A stretch of 64,000 bases of DNA from positions 310,001 through 374,000 of the forward strand of contig CAWATZ010000002.1 of assembly GCA_963784995.1 (NCBI GenBank), written 5' to 3'. Below, piece by piece: positions 1 to 8,478 of this stretch; positions within the stretch are counted from its first letter, which is position 1, and each line of letters starts with the position of its first letter. The DNA is from CAWATZ01 sp963784995. Lineage in GTDB: Bacteria > Planctomycetota > Planctomycetia > Gemmatales > Gemmataceae. A model generated the notes under the pieces. It was given only the letters and a program-made list of their open reading frames with translations. It was not told the DNA's origin and ran no database searches. Position numbers and translations under genes: made by a program.

Positions 1-2394
1 GCCCAGGCAGTCGGTCGAGCCGTGCTTTTCCAGGGCGCAGCCGATGTCGTAGCGGCTGTAGATCACCAGCCAGCGGCCGTTCTCCTTGATTCCCTCCAGG
101 GCGGGCGGCACGTCCTGATAGCCTGCTGACGCCCGCTTGCCGTCGGGCCCCTCGCGCCGGCACCGCACCGTCTTGATCTCCCGACCGTTCAGTTCCTTGC
201 TGAACAGCTCGTCTCCGGGCGGAATCGGCTCCAGCTTCAGCTTCTTGTCGGCCCACAGCTGCTCCATGAACTTGCGGAAGCTCTCGTCGAAGGCACGCGA
301 GCCACAGCAGGCGTCGGCAAACAGAGTGCCCCCCGATTCCAGGTTGAAACGCAGCTTCTTGATCGCCTCCTGGCTGGGGTTGAAGTCACGCCGCCCGTGC
401 AGATAGAAGAAACGGATCTCCTCAATCTCCTTTTTCGGAGCATTGGGCTGCTCCACAATGTCAGCGTTATTGCTGAGCCGCACCTGGGCGGTGGAGAGCA
501 GCACGTCCAGGCCGCTTTTGCGGCACTCTTCCATCAGGAAGCGCATGGCACGCGGTGCCGGGTGCCAATCGCCGTCGTGGGCCAGTTGCCCCACCTCCAG
601 GTAGCCGCGGCGGGCCCGTGGCCCCTTGACGTCGTCGCGGACCAGGGCAACCTCGGTCAGCCGGGGCCGGGGCGCCTCCAGGCCCGTGGCGTAGGCGATC
701 ACGTTGGCCCCCAGCTGAAAGGCAATCTCCCCGCGACCGCCCTTGGACTGGTTGGCCTCCCAGTAGCCCGCCAGGGCGTGGGGGCTGTACATCACCACCC
801 ATTTGCAGCCTTGCTGGATGCCATAAAGGTAAGGGAAGTCGTTCTTCGTTTTGCCCGGCTTGAGCGAGAACTTGCCCGAGGCGTACCAGACCGGATGCTC
901 AGGCGGCACCGGCACCAGTTCGTTGTCGGGGAAGATGGTCTTCATCAGTTCCTTGAAGTCGCGATCAAATCTCTGGCTGTTGCAGCAGGCCTCGGCGAAC
1001 AGGAAGCCGCCGTTGTTGAGGTATTCGCCAAGGATGCTGCTTTCCTGGTCGGTGAGGCGAACCGAGTGGCCGTTGAGGTAGACAAGGGGACTGGGCAGCA
1101 ACTCGCCGGCCAGGGCGCGCTGCCTTTCCACGTCCAGGTCCTTTTTCGAGCGGATGTCAAAGGCCTGCCAGGCCATCGGCTGTTTCTTGAACAGCTCGCG
1201 GCTGGCGAACTCGGCCAGGTGCCGGCAGTCGCTGCGTTTGTTGTTCCAGCCGCTGCCCTCGCCGTGGGCGAACTTGGTCAGCAGGATCGGCGTCCGGCCC
1301 TTGGACAGGAACAGCAGGGCGAAGCTGGTGGCCACGATCGGCTGGTGGTCCAGTTGCTTGTGGAGTCCGCCTCCCTCCCAGGAGCCGTCCTCTTTCTGAA
1401 TCCGGACCAGGTAGTCGCAGCCCACTCGATACCAGTCAGCATTGCCCAGATAACGCTGACCGGTGAGCCGGCCCGTTCGTTCGATGCCGTACAGGCAATA
1501 GAAGGGGACGCCTTCCAGAGCGGTCACCGTCTCAGGAATGTCAGGATCGATCTTGCTGGGGAAGTGTCGGCCAATCCAGCTCAGACCGTCGGCGACCGGC
1601 TTGTTCTCTTCATAGACGCCGCAATTCTTGGCCTTGCCGAACGCATCCAGCTCCTGCTTGCCGACGGCGAGGTCCATGCCAGTGATGACCAGGCCACAGA
1701 CGCCGGCTGTGGTCATGGTCAGGGTGGGCGGCGTGCCGAACTGCTCGATGCCCTTGATTCCCTGGACGCCACGGGGACGATAGCCCCAGCCGCCATCCAC
1801 CCGGAACTCATCCGCCCGGGTCGGAACCTGGGTTCGGACGTAGAAGTCGCGCAGTTCCTCCAGCACCTTGGGATCGACCTGGGCCCCGGCCACGATGCCC
1901 TCGTGCAGACCGAGCAGGGCATACTGCGTGTTGGAATTGTCCGGCAGGCCCGTCTTTTCGCCGCCGTAACTCCAGCCGTTTTCTCCCTTGGTTTTGATCA
2001 GCCAGTTGACGTTGCGCTGGATGCGTTCGCGATCCTCGCCATCACCGGCCTGGGCAAAGACCATGGTTTGCAGCGCCACCACGTAGGTCCTGCTCGGCGG
2101 AATGGTGCGCAGATAAGCCAGGCCGCGCTGCACGTCCGGATCGTTCGGAGGAACGCCGCAATTGAGCAGCGCCAGCAGTGCCAGGCTGGTCCAGCCGCCG
2201 CCGTGCGTGAGCCGCACGTCAACGCCATCCTCCCACAAGTTGGCTTTCTGCTTGCGCAGGAACCCCACCCCCCTGGTGATCGCCTCACGCACCCTGTCCA
2301 CCAGTTGCTCCGAGCCGCGCTCGGCAGTTGGCGCGGGGACGGCAACAATCGCCAGGGACAGCAGGACGACAGCGACGATCGGCAGCCAGCGCAT
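1..2394 (-). CDS. DUF4159 / prenyltransferase-repeat protein (C-terminus off the window)
   Basis: 798 residues are visible and the frame is still open at the window edge. The start is the ATG at 2394, followed by a hydrophobic signal segment of about 20 residues. Residues 30-380 resemble squalene-cyclase/prenyltransferase alpha-alpha repeats (segments such as GGWGYRP and GSWEGGGLHKQ). Two DUF4159-like segments follow, with the related motifs GGFLFAEACC near residue 465 and GGTLFADACC near residue 690. The family is common in planctomycetes and its biochemical role is unknown; export to the cell envelope is inferred from the signal. The decayed duplicate lies just upstream in transcription order. 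Family call is secure, function is not. Confidence 0.85.
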   Translation of the reverse strand, partial: MRWLPIVAVVLLSLAIVAVPAPTAERGSEQLVDRVREAITRGVGFLRKQKANLWEDGVDVRLTHGGGWTSLALLALLNCGVPPNDPDVQRGLAYLRTIPPSRTYVVALQTMVFAQAGDGEDRERIQRNVNWLIKTKGENGWSYGGEKTGLPDNSNTQYALLGLHEGIVAGAQVDPKVLEELRDFYVRTQVPTRADEFRVDGGWGYRPRGVQGIKGIEQFGTPPTLTMTTAGVCGLVITGMDLAVGKQELDAFGKAKNCGVYEENKPVADGLSWIGRHFPSKIDPDIPETVTALEGVPFYCLYGIERTGRLTGQRYLGNADWYRVGCDYLVRIQKEDGSWEGGGLHKQLDHQPIVATSFALLFLSKGRTPILLTKFAHGEGSGWNNKRSDCRHLAEFASRELFKKQPMAWQAFDIRSKKDLDVERQRALAGELLPSPLVYLNGHSVRLTDQESSILGEYLNNGGFLFAEACCNSQRFDRDFKELMKTIFPDNELVPVPPEHPVWYASGKFSLKPGKTKNDFPYLYGIQQGCKWVVMYSPHALAGYWEANQSKGGRGEIAFQLGANVIAYATGLEAPRPRLTEVALVRDDVKGPRARRGYLEVGQLAHDGDWHPAPRAMRFLMEECRKSGLDVLLSTAQVRLSNNADIVEQPNAPKKEIEEIRFFYLHGRRDFNPSQEAIKKLRFNLESGGTLFADACCGSRAFDESFRKFMEQLWADKKLKLEPIPPGDELFSKELNGREIKTVRCRREGPDGKRASAGYQDVPPALEGIKENGRWLVIYSRYDIGCALEKHGSTDCLG

Positions 2395-2543
2395 GGGAGG
2401 AACCTCCGCAAGTTGGAACGGCGTCAGCGACAGGCGGCTCGGTCCTGTCGAAGCCTGACGACAGGCAGGGACGGACATGTCGCACACAGATTCATTGTTG
2501 CGTAAACCGGCTGATCCCGCCAGGGGAGCCAGTCCGGATGCTA

Positions 2544-4288
2544 TTACTTCGGCAGCTTCAGCTTGGTGACGTAGCTGATGACGTTGGCCCCCAGCTCGAA
2601 GAGCGACCTGCCCTCGGCCCTGCCGGGTCTTGTTGGCCTCCCAGTAGCCGGCTAACGGCCTTGGGCTGTACATCACCAGCCAGCGTCCCCCTTGCTCAAT
2701 GCCCCACAGGGGAAAATCCTTCGGATCGACCTCGGAACTTGCCGGACGCCTTCCAGACCGGATGGTCGGCCGGTACCAGACGCAGTTCATTTTTGGGGAA
2801 CAGTGCCTTCATCAGCTCGCGGAACTGGCGATCAAACGTCTTGTCGCCGCAGCAGGCCTCGGCCAGGAGGAAGCCGCCCTGCTTGAGATACTCGGTCAGG
2901 ATGCTCCGCTCTTTCTTGGAGAGCTGAAGGGAGTGGCCGTTGACAAAGACGAATGGGGCTGTCCAGCAACTGGGCCGCCAGCTTCTTCCGGGTCTCCGCG
3001 CAAGTCGGCTTCGACCTTGCGAACGTCGAAGACCTGCCAGGCCAGCGGCTGCTTCTTGAACAACTGCCGGCTGGCGAACCCGGTCAGGTTCCGGCAGTCG
3101 CTCCATTTGTTGTTCCAACCGTCGGCCTCACCGTGGGCCAGCTTGGTGATCAGGACCGGCCTCTGCCCTCCGGAGAGGAACAGCAGGGCGAAGCTGGTGG
3201 CGACGACCGGCTGGTGGTCCAGCTGCTTGTGGACTCCAGCCCCCTCCCAGGAACCGTCCGCTTTCTGAATCTTGACCAGATACTCACAGCCCACCCGATA
3301 CCAGTCGCGGCCACCAAGGAAGCGCCGACCTGTGAGCCGGCCGACCTGGGCAATGTCGTGTAAACAATAGAAGGGGACACCTTCCAGAGCCATGACGGTC
3401 TCCTTGATTGATACGTCCCGGGAAACGTCGGGCGATCCAGTTCAGGCCGTCCGTGATCGGCTTGTTTTCCACGCAGACGCCGCAGTTCCTGGCGCTGCCG
3501 TCCTCGCGCAGACTCCTGCTTGTGCAAAGCGAGACCTGTGATCGTCAGACCACAAACGCCGCCTGCGGTCATGGTCAGGGTGGGCGGCGTGCCGAACTGC
3601 TCGCCGCCCTTGATTCCCTGGAAGCCCCGGGGACGATAGCCCCAGCCGCCATCCACCCGGAACTCATCCACCCGGATCGGGATCTGAGTCCGGACGTAGA
3701 AGTCTGCGCAGCTCCTCCAGCACCTTGGCATCGACCTTGGCTCCCGCCACGATGCCCTCGTGCAGACCGAGCAGGGCATACTGCGTGTTGGAGTTGTCCG
3801 GCAGGCCCGTCCTTTCCCCGCCGTAACTCCAGCCATAGTCTCCCTTGGTTTTGATCAGCCAATCGACGTTGCGCTGGATGCGTTCGCGGTCCACCGCCTC
3901 GCCAGCTCTGGCAAAGACCATGGTCTGCAGGGCCACGACGTAGGTTTTGCTCGGCGGGATGGTACGCAGGTAATTCAGGCCGCTCTGGACGTCCGGATCG
4001 TTCGGCGGGACGCCGCAGTTCAGCAGGGCCAGCAGCGCCAGACTGGCCCGACCACCCGCCAGTGGTGACGCCGCACAGTTCGCGACCGGATTCTCCCACA
4101 ACTCACCCTTCTGCTGCCGCAGGTACTTCACGCCCGGCCTTGATCGCCTTTTGCACCTTCTCATTCAGCGGCTCGGGTTGAGGTTCGGCGTGTACCAGGG
4201 TCGGTCCCAGGATCGGGGCCACGTCCCGCGGCAGAGCAGTTAGCAGCACCAGGGAAAGGGGCAGAGCGGTCAGCAGCATCCGACGCAT
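2544..4288 (-). pseudogene. Decayed tandem copy of the DUF4159 repeat protein
   Basis: The protein is readable only by changing frame several times. It starts at the ATG at 4288 with a signal peptide (MRRMLLTALPLSLVLLTAL), then passes through prenyltransferase-like repeats (LALLALLNCGVPPND, DGGWGYRPRGFQGIKGGEQ), a C-proximal GGFLLAEACCGDKTFD motif and a TAA stop at 2546-2544. Clear single-base insertions are visible near 4135 (an extra G in a G run) and near 3700; further shifts fall around 3500, 3430, 2960 and 2740. It ends after its first DUF4159 segment, whereas the neighbour at 1-2394 has two. Five or more shifts in 1.7 kb argue for a true pseudogene. Confidence 0.85.
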
Positions 4289-4468
4289 GACTGGGGCCTC
4301 CTCGGGGACAGGCGAAACCACCTCGCTGCTGTATTGTTGTTCGGCCGACCCGGCTTGCCAAGGTGAAACACGCAAGGAGCCATCGCCGTTTGCTCGGGCT
4401 CCGGATACCATAACAAGACACCCACCGGGTCTCGAATCCCGAACCTCAATGAACCAGGAGTTCACACC

Positions 4469-5551
4469 ATGCAGATGTTCCGCTCACTGGCGCTGGCCGG
4501 CTGTGGCCTGGCCCTGTTTCTCGTGCTGTCCGCGTGCGGCGCGGACGCCCCCAAGGCCAAGGAGGTTTACACCAATCCCCAGGACCCGACGCTGCCGATC
4601 GATTTCAAGATCCAGGGCGAGTACGCCGGCGAGGCCTCGGGCCTGGGCAAGATCGGCTGCCAGGTCATCGCCCTGGGCAAGGGCACCTTCCAGGCGGTCG
4701 TGCTGCCGGGCGGCTTGCCGGGCGAGGGCTGGGACGGCAAGAACAAGATCCTGATGGACGGCATCGTCGAGGGCAACAAGGCCGTCTTCAAGCCGGCCAC
4801 GGGCAAGAAGAAGTACCTGGCCAAGGCCCCCGAGGACTTCTCCGCGACCTCGAAGTATCCTCCGACCGGCCAGAAGGATTACACCGCCACCATCTCCGGC
4901 GACACGCTCACCGGCAAGACCGAGGATGGCAAGACCTTTGAGCTGAAGAAAGTGGTCCGCAAGAGCCCGACGCTGGGCGCCAAGCCGCCGGCCGGGGCCA
5001 TTGTCCTGTTTGACGGCAGCAGCACCGATGCCTGGAAGGGCGGCCGGCTCGACAAGGAAACGGGCTTTCTCAACACTGACGGCAAGGACATCCTGACCAA
5101 GCAGAATTTCAGCAATTACACCATGCACGTCGAGTTCCTGCTGCCGTTCAAGCCGACCGGCCGGGATCAGGGTCGCGGCAACAGCGGCTTCTACCAGGTC
5201 GATCACTACGAGGTGCAGATCCTCGACTCGTTCGGCCTGGACGGCAAGAACAATGAGTGCGGCGGCGTTTACACCAAGCTCGATCCCAAGGTGAACATGT
5301 GCTTGCCGCCGCTGGTCTGGCAGACCTACGACGTGGACTTCACCAACGCCGTCCGCGAAGGCGACAAGAAGGTCAAGAATGCTCGCATCACCTTGAAGCA
5401 CAACGGCGTTGTCATCCTCGACGATGCCGAGATCAACGGGAAGACCGGCGGCAGTCGGCCCGAGCCGGAGGGAACGCCTGGCCCGATCAAGCTGCAAGGG
5501 CACGGCAATCCGCTGCAGTTCCGTAACGTCTGGATTGTGGAGAAGAAGTAG
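4469..5551 (+). CDS. DUF1080 lipoprotein (3-keto-disaccharide hydrolase-like fold)
   Basis: A 360-residue predicted lipoprotein with a lipobox ending at Cys23 (VLSAC). Residues 30-165 form a small N-terminal domain; residues 172-358 are the DUF1080 domain (PF06439), beginning AIVLFDGSSTDAWKGG and ending LQFRNVWI. The fold is concanavalin-like and some members act on 3-keto sugars; the substrate here is unknown. An AGGAG-type ribosome site (ccaggag) lies before the ATG. The gene is monocistronic, divergent from the DUF4159 pair and convergent with the next gene across a perfect palindrome that starts 12 bp after its stop. Confidence 0.9.
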   Translation: MQMFRSLALAGCGLALFLVLSACGADAPKAKEVYTNPQDPTLPIDFKIQGEYAGEASGLGKIGCQVIALGKGTFQAVVLPGGLPGEGWDGKNKILMDGIVEGNKAVFKPATGKKKYLAKAPEDFSATSKYPPTGQKDYTATISGDTLTGKTEDGKTFELKKVVRKSPTLGAKPPAGAIVLFDGSSTDAWKGGRLDKETGFLNTDGKDILTKQNFSNYTMHVEFLLPFKPTGRDQGRGNSGFYQVDHYEVQILDSFGLDGKNNECGGVYTKLDPKVNMCLPPLVWQTYDVDFTNAVREGDKKVKNARITLKHNGVVILDDAEINGKTGGSRPEPEGTPGPIKLQGHGNPLQFRNVWIVEKK

Positions 5552-5562
5552 AGGCTGTTTCG

Positions 5563-5628
5563 GCACAGAGTAGCCATCACGCTCCGCGTGATGCTTTCAT
5601 CACGCGGAGCGTGATGGCTACTCTGTGC
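5563..5628. repeat. Perfect 31-bp-arm palindrome between convergent genes
   Basis: The left arm 5563-5593 and right arm 5598-5628 are exact reverse complements separated by 4 bases. The right arm ends on the first base of the stop codon of the minus-strand gene at 5628-6677. It lies between convergent genes and could end transcription from both sides, but there is no T tract. Arm sequence family: tagccatcacgctccgcg. Confidence 0.9.
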
Positions 5629-6677
5629 TATTTCCCGTTCTTCCACGTCCGAATCAAACCCAGCGTGGCCCATCCGGAGCCGTAGTGGCTGATCGCCAGG
5701 CCCTTGCGGCCCTTGTCCCGGGAGGGGACCCACCACGAGCCATCCTTGAGCTGTGTTTTCAGCAGGAAAGTCTGGCCGCGCTGAATCGCCCCTTTGTGGG
5801 CATCGCTCCCCAGCTGTGCCAGCACGTACAGGCTCTGTCCCGTGGCCAGGGCATCGCTGGGGCGGTCCTTGAGCTGACTCCAGCCACCGTCGGCGTTCTG
5901 CTGCTTGAGGAGCTGCTGCACCAGCGGCGCCACCTCTTCCGGCTTCCCGAAGCGCTGGGCGATCTGGGTCCGCAGCACCAGGGTCTGGTTGCTGTCGGCG
6001 AGATGGTTCTTTCGCAGCCAGTCGAGCGCCTTGTCGCGGGTTTTGGTCCAGCCGTCCGGGGCGAGCCCGCGCTGGTCGGCCAACGCCAGCACCAGCAGGG
6101 CCTGCAAGGTGAGCACCTCGCCGTTGTCGCCAATGGGCGGCTCGTAACCCGTCCGGCCCGATTTCCAGGAACCATCCGCCTCCTGTTTGGCCATCAGGTG
6201 GGCCGCGAATTTCTTCAGGGCCTCGGTGGCCTGCTCGTCCGGCTTCGGGGCCGACTGCAGGGCCACGGACAGGTAAATCGTATTCAGGCTCGTCTTGGCC
6301 CCGCCGAATTTGTCCTGGGCAAAGGGCTGCAGAGCGGGGTCCTTGAGATACGGCGTCAAGGACCATTTGCGGAACTCGTCGAGGACGTCCTCGTGGACAA
6401 CCAGGCCCCGATTCCGGGCCTCGGTCATGCACCAGAACGTCATGGGCACGTGATGGCAGGAGGCGCAGGCCGCTTGCTTGCCGGGGACCAGGATCGGCCG
6501 GCCATGGTCCTGACCCACCTGATTGTTGCCGTTCTTCCAGTCGGCGGCGCCCTTCTCCAGCGACACCAGGCTGCGCTCAATGGCTTGCTGAATCTGTGCC
6601 AGCGAGGGAGGCGGCTCGGCTGGTCCCGGACCATTGGCGATGGTCAGGACCAGCGTCAGCATTGGCAGCGACAACAT
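5628..6677 (-). CDS. Secreted prenyltransferase/squalene-oxidase repeat protein with a CxxCH motif
   Basis: A 349-residue protein. The ATG at 6677 was chosen because AAGGAG lies about 7 bases before it and it opens directly into a hydrophobic signal segment (MLSLPMLTLVLTIA). Alpha-alpha-barrel repeat signatures follow (ADGSWKSGRTGYEP, NADGGWSQLKDRPSDALAT, LKDGSWWVPSRD). A single CASCH motif near residue 68 is the type of site that binds heme c after export. Such repeat proteins are frequent in planctomycetes and are not established terpene cyclases. The heme site is inferred from the motif alone. Related in architecture to the genes at 1-4288, but without DUF4159. Confidence 0.82.
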   Translation of the reverse strand: MLSLPMLTLVLTIANGPGPAEPPPSLAQIQQAIERSLVSLEKGAADWKNGNNQVGQDHGRPILVPGKQAACASCHHVPMTFWCMTEARNRGLVVHEDVLDEFRKWSLTPYLKDPALQPFAQDKFGGAKTSLNTIYLSVALQSAPKPDEQATEALKKFAAHLMAKQEADGSWKSGRTGYEPPIGDNGEVLTLQALLVLALADQRGLAPDGWTKTRDKALDWLRKNHLADSNQTLVLRTQIAQRFGKPEEVAPLVQQLLKQQNADGGWSQLKDRPSDALATGQSLYVLAQLGSDAHKGAIQRGQTFLLKTQLKDGSWWVPSRDKGRKGLAISHYGSGWATLGLIRTWKNGK

Positions 6678-6956
6678 GGCGAAGCTCCTTGGATGCAGAC
6701 AAACCAGCTCGGCGGTTAGCGGGATCAGTACCAACCGCATTTCCGAGTCTTTATCCTAGCGGGAAAGGAGCGAAGGGACCACGGAGTGTTCCACGTGACC
6801 CGGGAGAGTTTGCCGGATGTGACGGCTACTCAGCCCGCCTTTCCCATTCTCTCCGTCGATCCGTTGTCCATCGCCTCTCCTGGAAAACCGATTTAACCGT
6901 TACAAGACTTACTGCCAAGTTTGCCGCCCTTTGGCCCCCTGAGGGACAGGAAAGCC

Positions 6957-8231
6957 ATGAACAGGGACTGTTCCGCTCGCTTGCTGCGCTGTGTTCTTGT
7001 GCTGTTCGTCTGGCTTGCGGCCGCACCGCTCTTTGCCCAGTCGCTGCCGTTCTGGCTGGCCCCCGGCAAACCCTCCCCGGTCGCCACCTTGCCCTACGTC
7101 TACGACTACCCGCCCACCCTGGTTCCCGACTATGCGCCCTGGACCTGGTGGGACGCCGACTACCTGCTGGCGTGGATCAAGAGCCCCACGGTGCCCGCCC
7201 TGCTGACCACGGGCCCGGCGACGGTCCTGGGGCCGAGCGGCTCACCGGGCACGCCGGGGCAGCCGGGCACGGTTACCCTGCTCGGGGGCAAAAACCAGAA
7301 CATGGGTGCGTTTAACGGCGGCAAATTCCTGTTCGGCGGCTGGATCAATGAGCTTCAGTGCTTCGGCATGGAATGCGGTGCCTTCTTCCTCTTGCAGAAC
7401 CGCGTCGATTCGTCGGCGGGGTCCAGCGGCAGCACGCCGCTGGCGGTGCCGTTCTTCAACGTCCTGGCGGGTGCGCCCGACAGCGCGGCCATCGCCTCCC
7501 CCCTGACCGCACCGCCCATGTCCGGAGCGGCCACCTTGACCCTGCAAACACAGATCGTCGGAACGGAGGGCAACTTCGTCTACGGTGCCATCAACAAGCC
7601 CGGCCTCCGGCTGGATTTCCTGGGCGGCTTTCGCTGGGTCAAGCTCGACGATACCCTGCAGTTCCTCACCGACAGCAGCAACAACCCGCCGTTCTCGGGC
7701 GAGTATTTCGCCACGCAGGATCGCTTCCAGGTCCACAACAATTTCTACGGAGCCAACTTCGGCGTTCGCACCGAGTGGTGCTGGCACAACTGGGTTGTGA
7801 ACGCCACGAGCAAGATCGCCTTCGGTGACAATCAGCAAACCAGCATCATCACCGGCGGACTGGCGACCAACGTCTTCGACGGCTTCACCAGCGTGCAGAC
7901 CTACCCCGGCGGTTTCCTGACCGGGTTCACCAACTACGGCTCCTACCGCCGTAATGCCTTTGCCATCCTGCCGGAGTTCAATCTCAAGGTGGGTTACGCC
8001 GTGTGCAACTGTTGCCGGCTCACCGTCGGCTACAACGTCTGGTATCTGAGCAGCGTGGCCCGGGCCGCCAACCAGGTCGATTCGTACGTCAATCCGGGGC
8101 TGGTGACCACCTACTCCGCACTCGGGACGCATTCCCAGATCAACGATTTGCTTGGGTTCCCGGCCTACCGCGGCAACTCGACCGAATTCTGGGTCCAGGG
8201 CGTGACGTTTGGCGTTGAGTTTCGGTATTGA
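6957..8231 (+). CDS. BBP7-family outer-membrane beta-barrel protein
   Basis: A 424-residue protein with a clear signal peptide (about 28 residues, ending PLFAQ) and the N-terminal pattern WTWWDADYLLAWIKSP typical of planctomycete BBP7 (PF07585) proteins. The remainder alternates short amphipathic strands and Gly/Asn-rich turns and ends in an aromatic strand (GVTFGVEFRY), as expected of an outer-membrane barrel. Residues about 95-110 form five Gly-X-Y triplets (GPSGSPGTPGQPGT), a short collagen-like stretch probably in a loop. The ATG at 6957 follows AGGAAA; an upstream ATG in the same frame adds no useful sequence. A pore or adhesion role is inferred only. Confidence 0.85.
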   Translation: MNRDCSARLLRCVLVLFVWLAAAPLFAQSLPFWLAPGKPSPVATLPYVYDYPPTLVPDYAPWTWWDADYLLAWIKSPTVPALLTTGPATVLGPSGSPGTPGQPGTVTLLGGKNQNMGAFNGGKFLFGGWINELQCFGMECGAFFLLQNRVDSSAGSSGSTPLAVPFFNVLAGAPDSAAIASPLTAPPMSGAATLTLQTQIVGTEGNFVYGAINKPGLRLDFLGGFRWVKLDDTLQFLTDSSNNPPFSGEYFATQDRFQVHNNFYGANFGVRTEWCWHNWVVNATSKIAFGDNQQTSIITGGLATNVFDGFTSVQTYPGGFLTGFTNYGSYRRNAFAILPEFNLKVGYAVCNCCRLTVGYNVWYLSSVARAANQVDSYVNPGLVTTYSALGTHSQINDLLGFPAYRGNSTEFWVQGVTFGVEFRY

Positions 8232-8237
8232 TTGCCA

Positions 8238-8327
8238 GGCTGCCGAGCCGCGCACGCAGCGCAGCGGAGTAAGCGGTCGTCCGACGAACCGCTTACTCCG
8301 CTGCGCTGCGTGCGCGGCTCGGCAGCC
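8238..8327. repeat. Perfect 40-bp-arm palindrome, family A
   Basis: Arms 8238-8277 and 8288-8327 are exact reverse complements with a 10-base loop. The inner 32-bp arm (gagccgcgcacgcagcgc... to agtaagcgg) is identical to the palindromes at 24914-24994 and 45160-45283, so this is a dispersed element rather than a local terminator. It lies 6 bp after the BBP7 stop, between two genes in the same direction. Confidence 0.92.
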
Positions 8328-8363
8328 CCGCTGTTCATTTCCGCCAAATCTTCCGCCAGCCTC

Positions 8364-8392
8364 TTGTGACCGCTCTGCCGTCGGGTTATGAT
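8364..8392 (+). promoter_or_regulatory. Candidate sigma70-type promoter for the 566-residue membrane protein
   Basis: TTGTGA at 8364-8369 and TATGAT at 8387-8392 are separated by 17 bases, close to the sigma70 consensus and spacing. This would give a leader of about 80 nt before the ATG at 8479. Pattern match only. Confidence 0.45.
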
Positions 8393-8478
8393 CGGGGGAA
8401 CGTGTCCGGGGATCAGACTCATCCCTTCATCGTCTTTGCCTGGCCCCGGACGACCCGATCACATCGAGGGTTCTCATC

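Noticed and set aside
397..2505. A 702-codon plus-strand frame over the DUF4159 gene
   Set aside because: Antisense shadow of a clear domain protein; no ribosome site or recognised motif.
4391..4455. A ggtctcgaatcccg stretch resembling a tRNA T-arm
   Set aside because: No acceptor stem, D-arm or anticodon arm could be fitted on either strand.
5563..5628. Palindrome considered as a simple intrinsic terminator
   Set aside because: Arms are far longer than usual terminator stems and there is no T tract; kept as a repeat.
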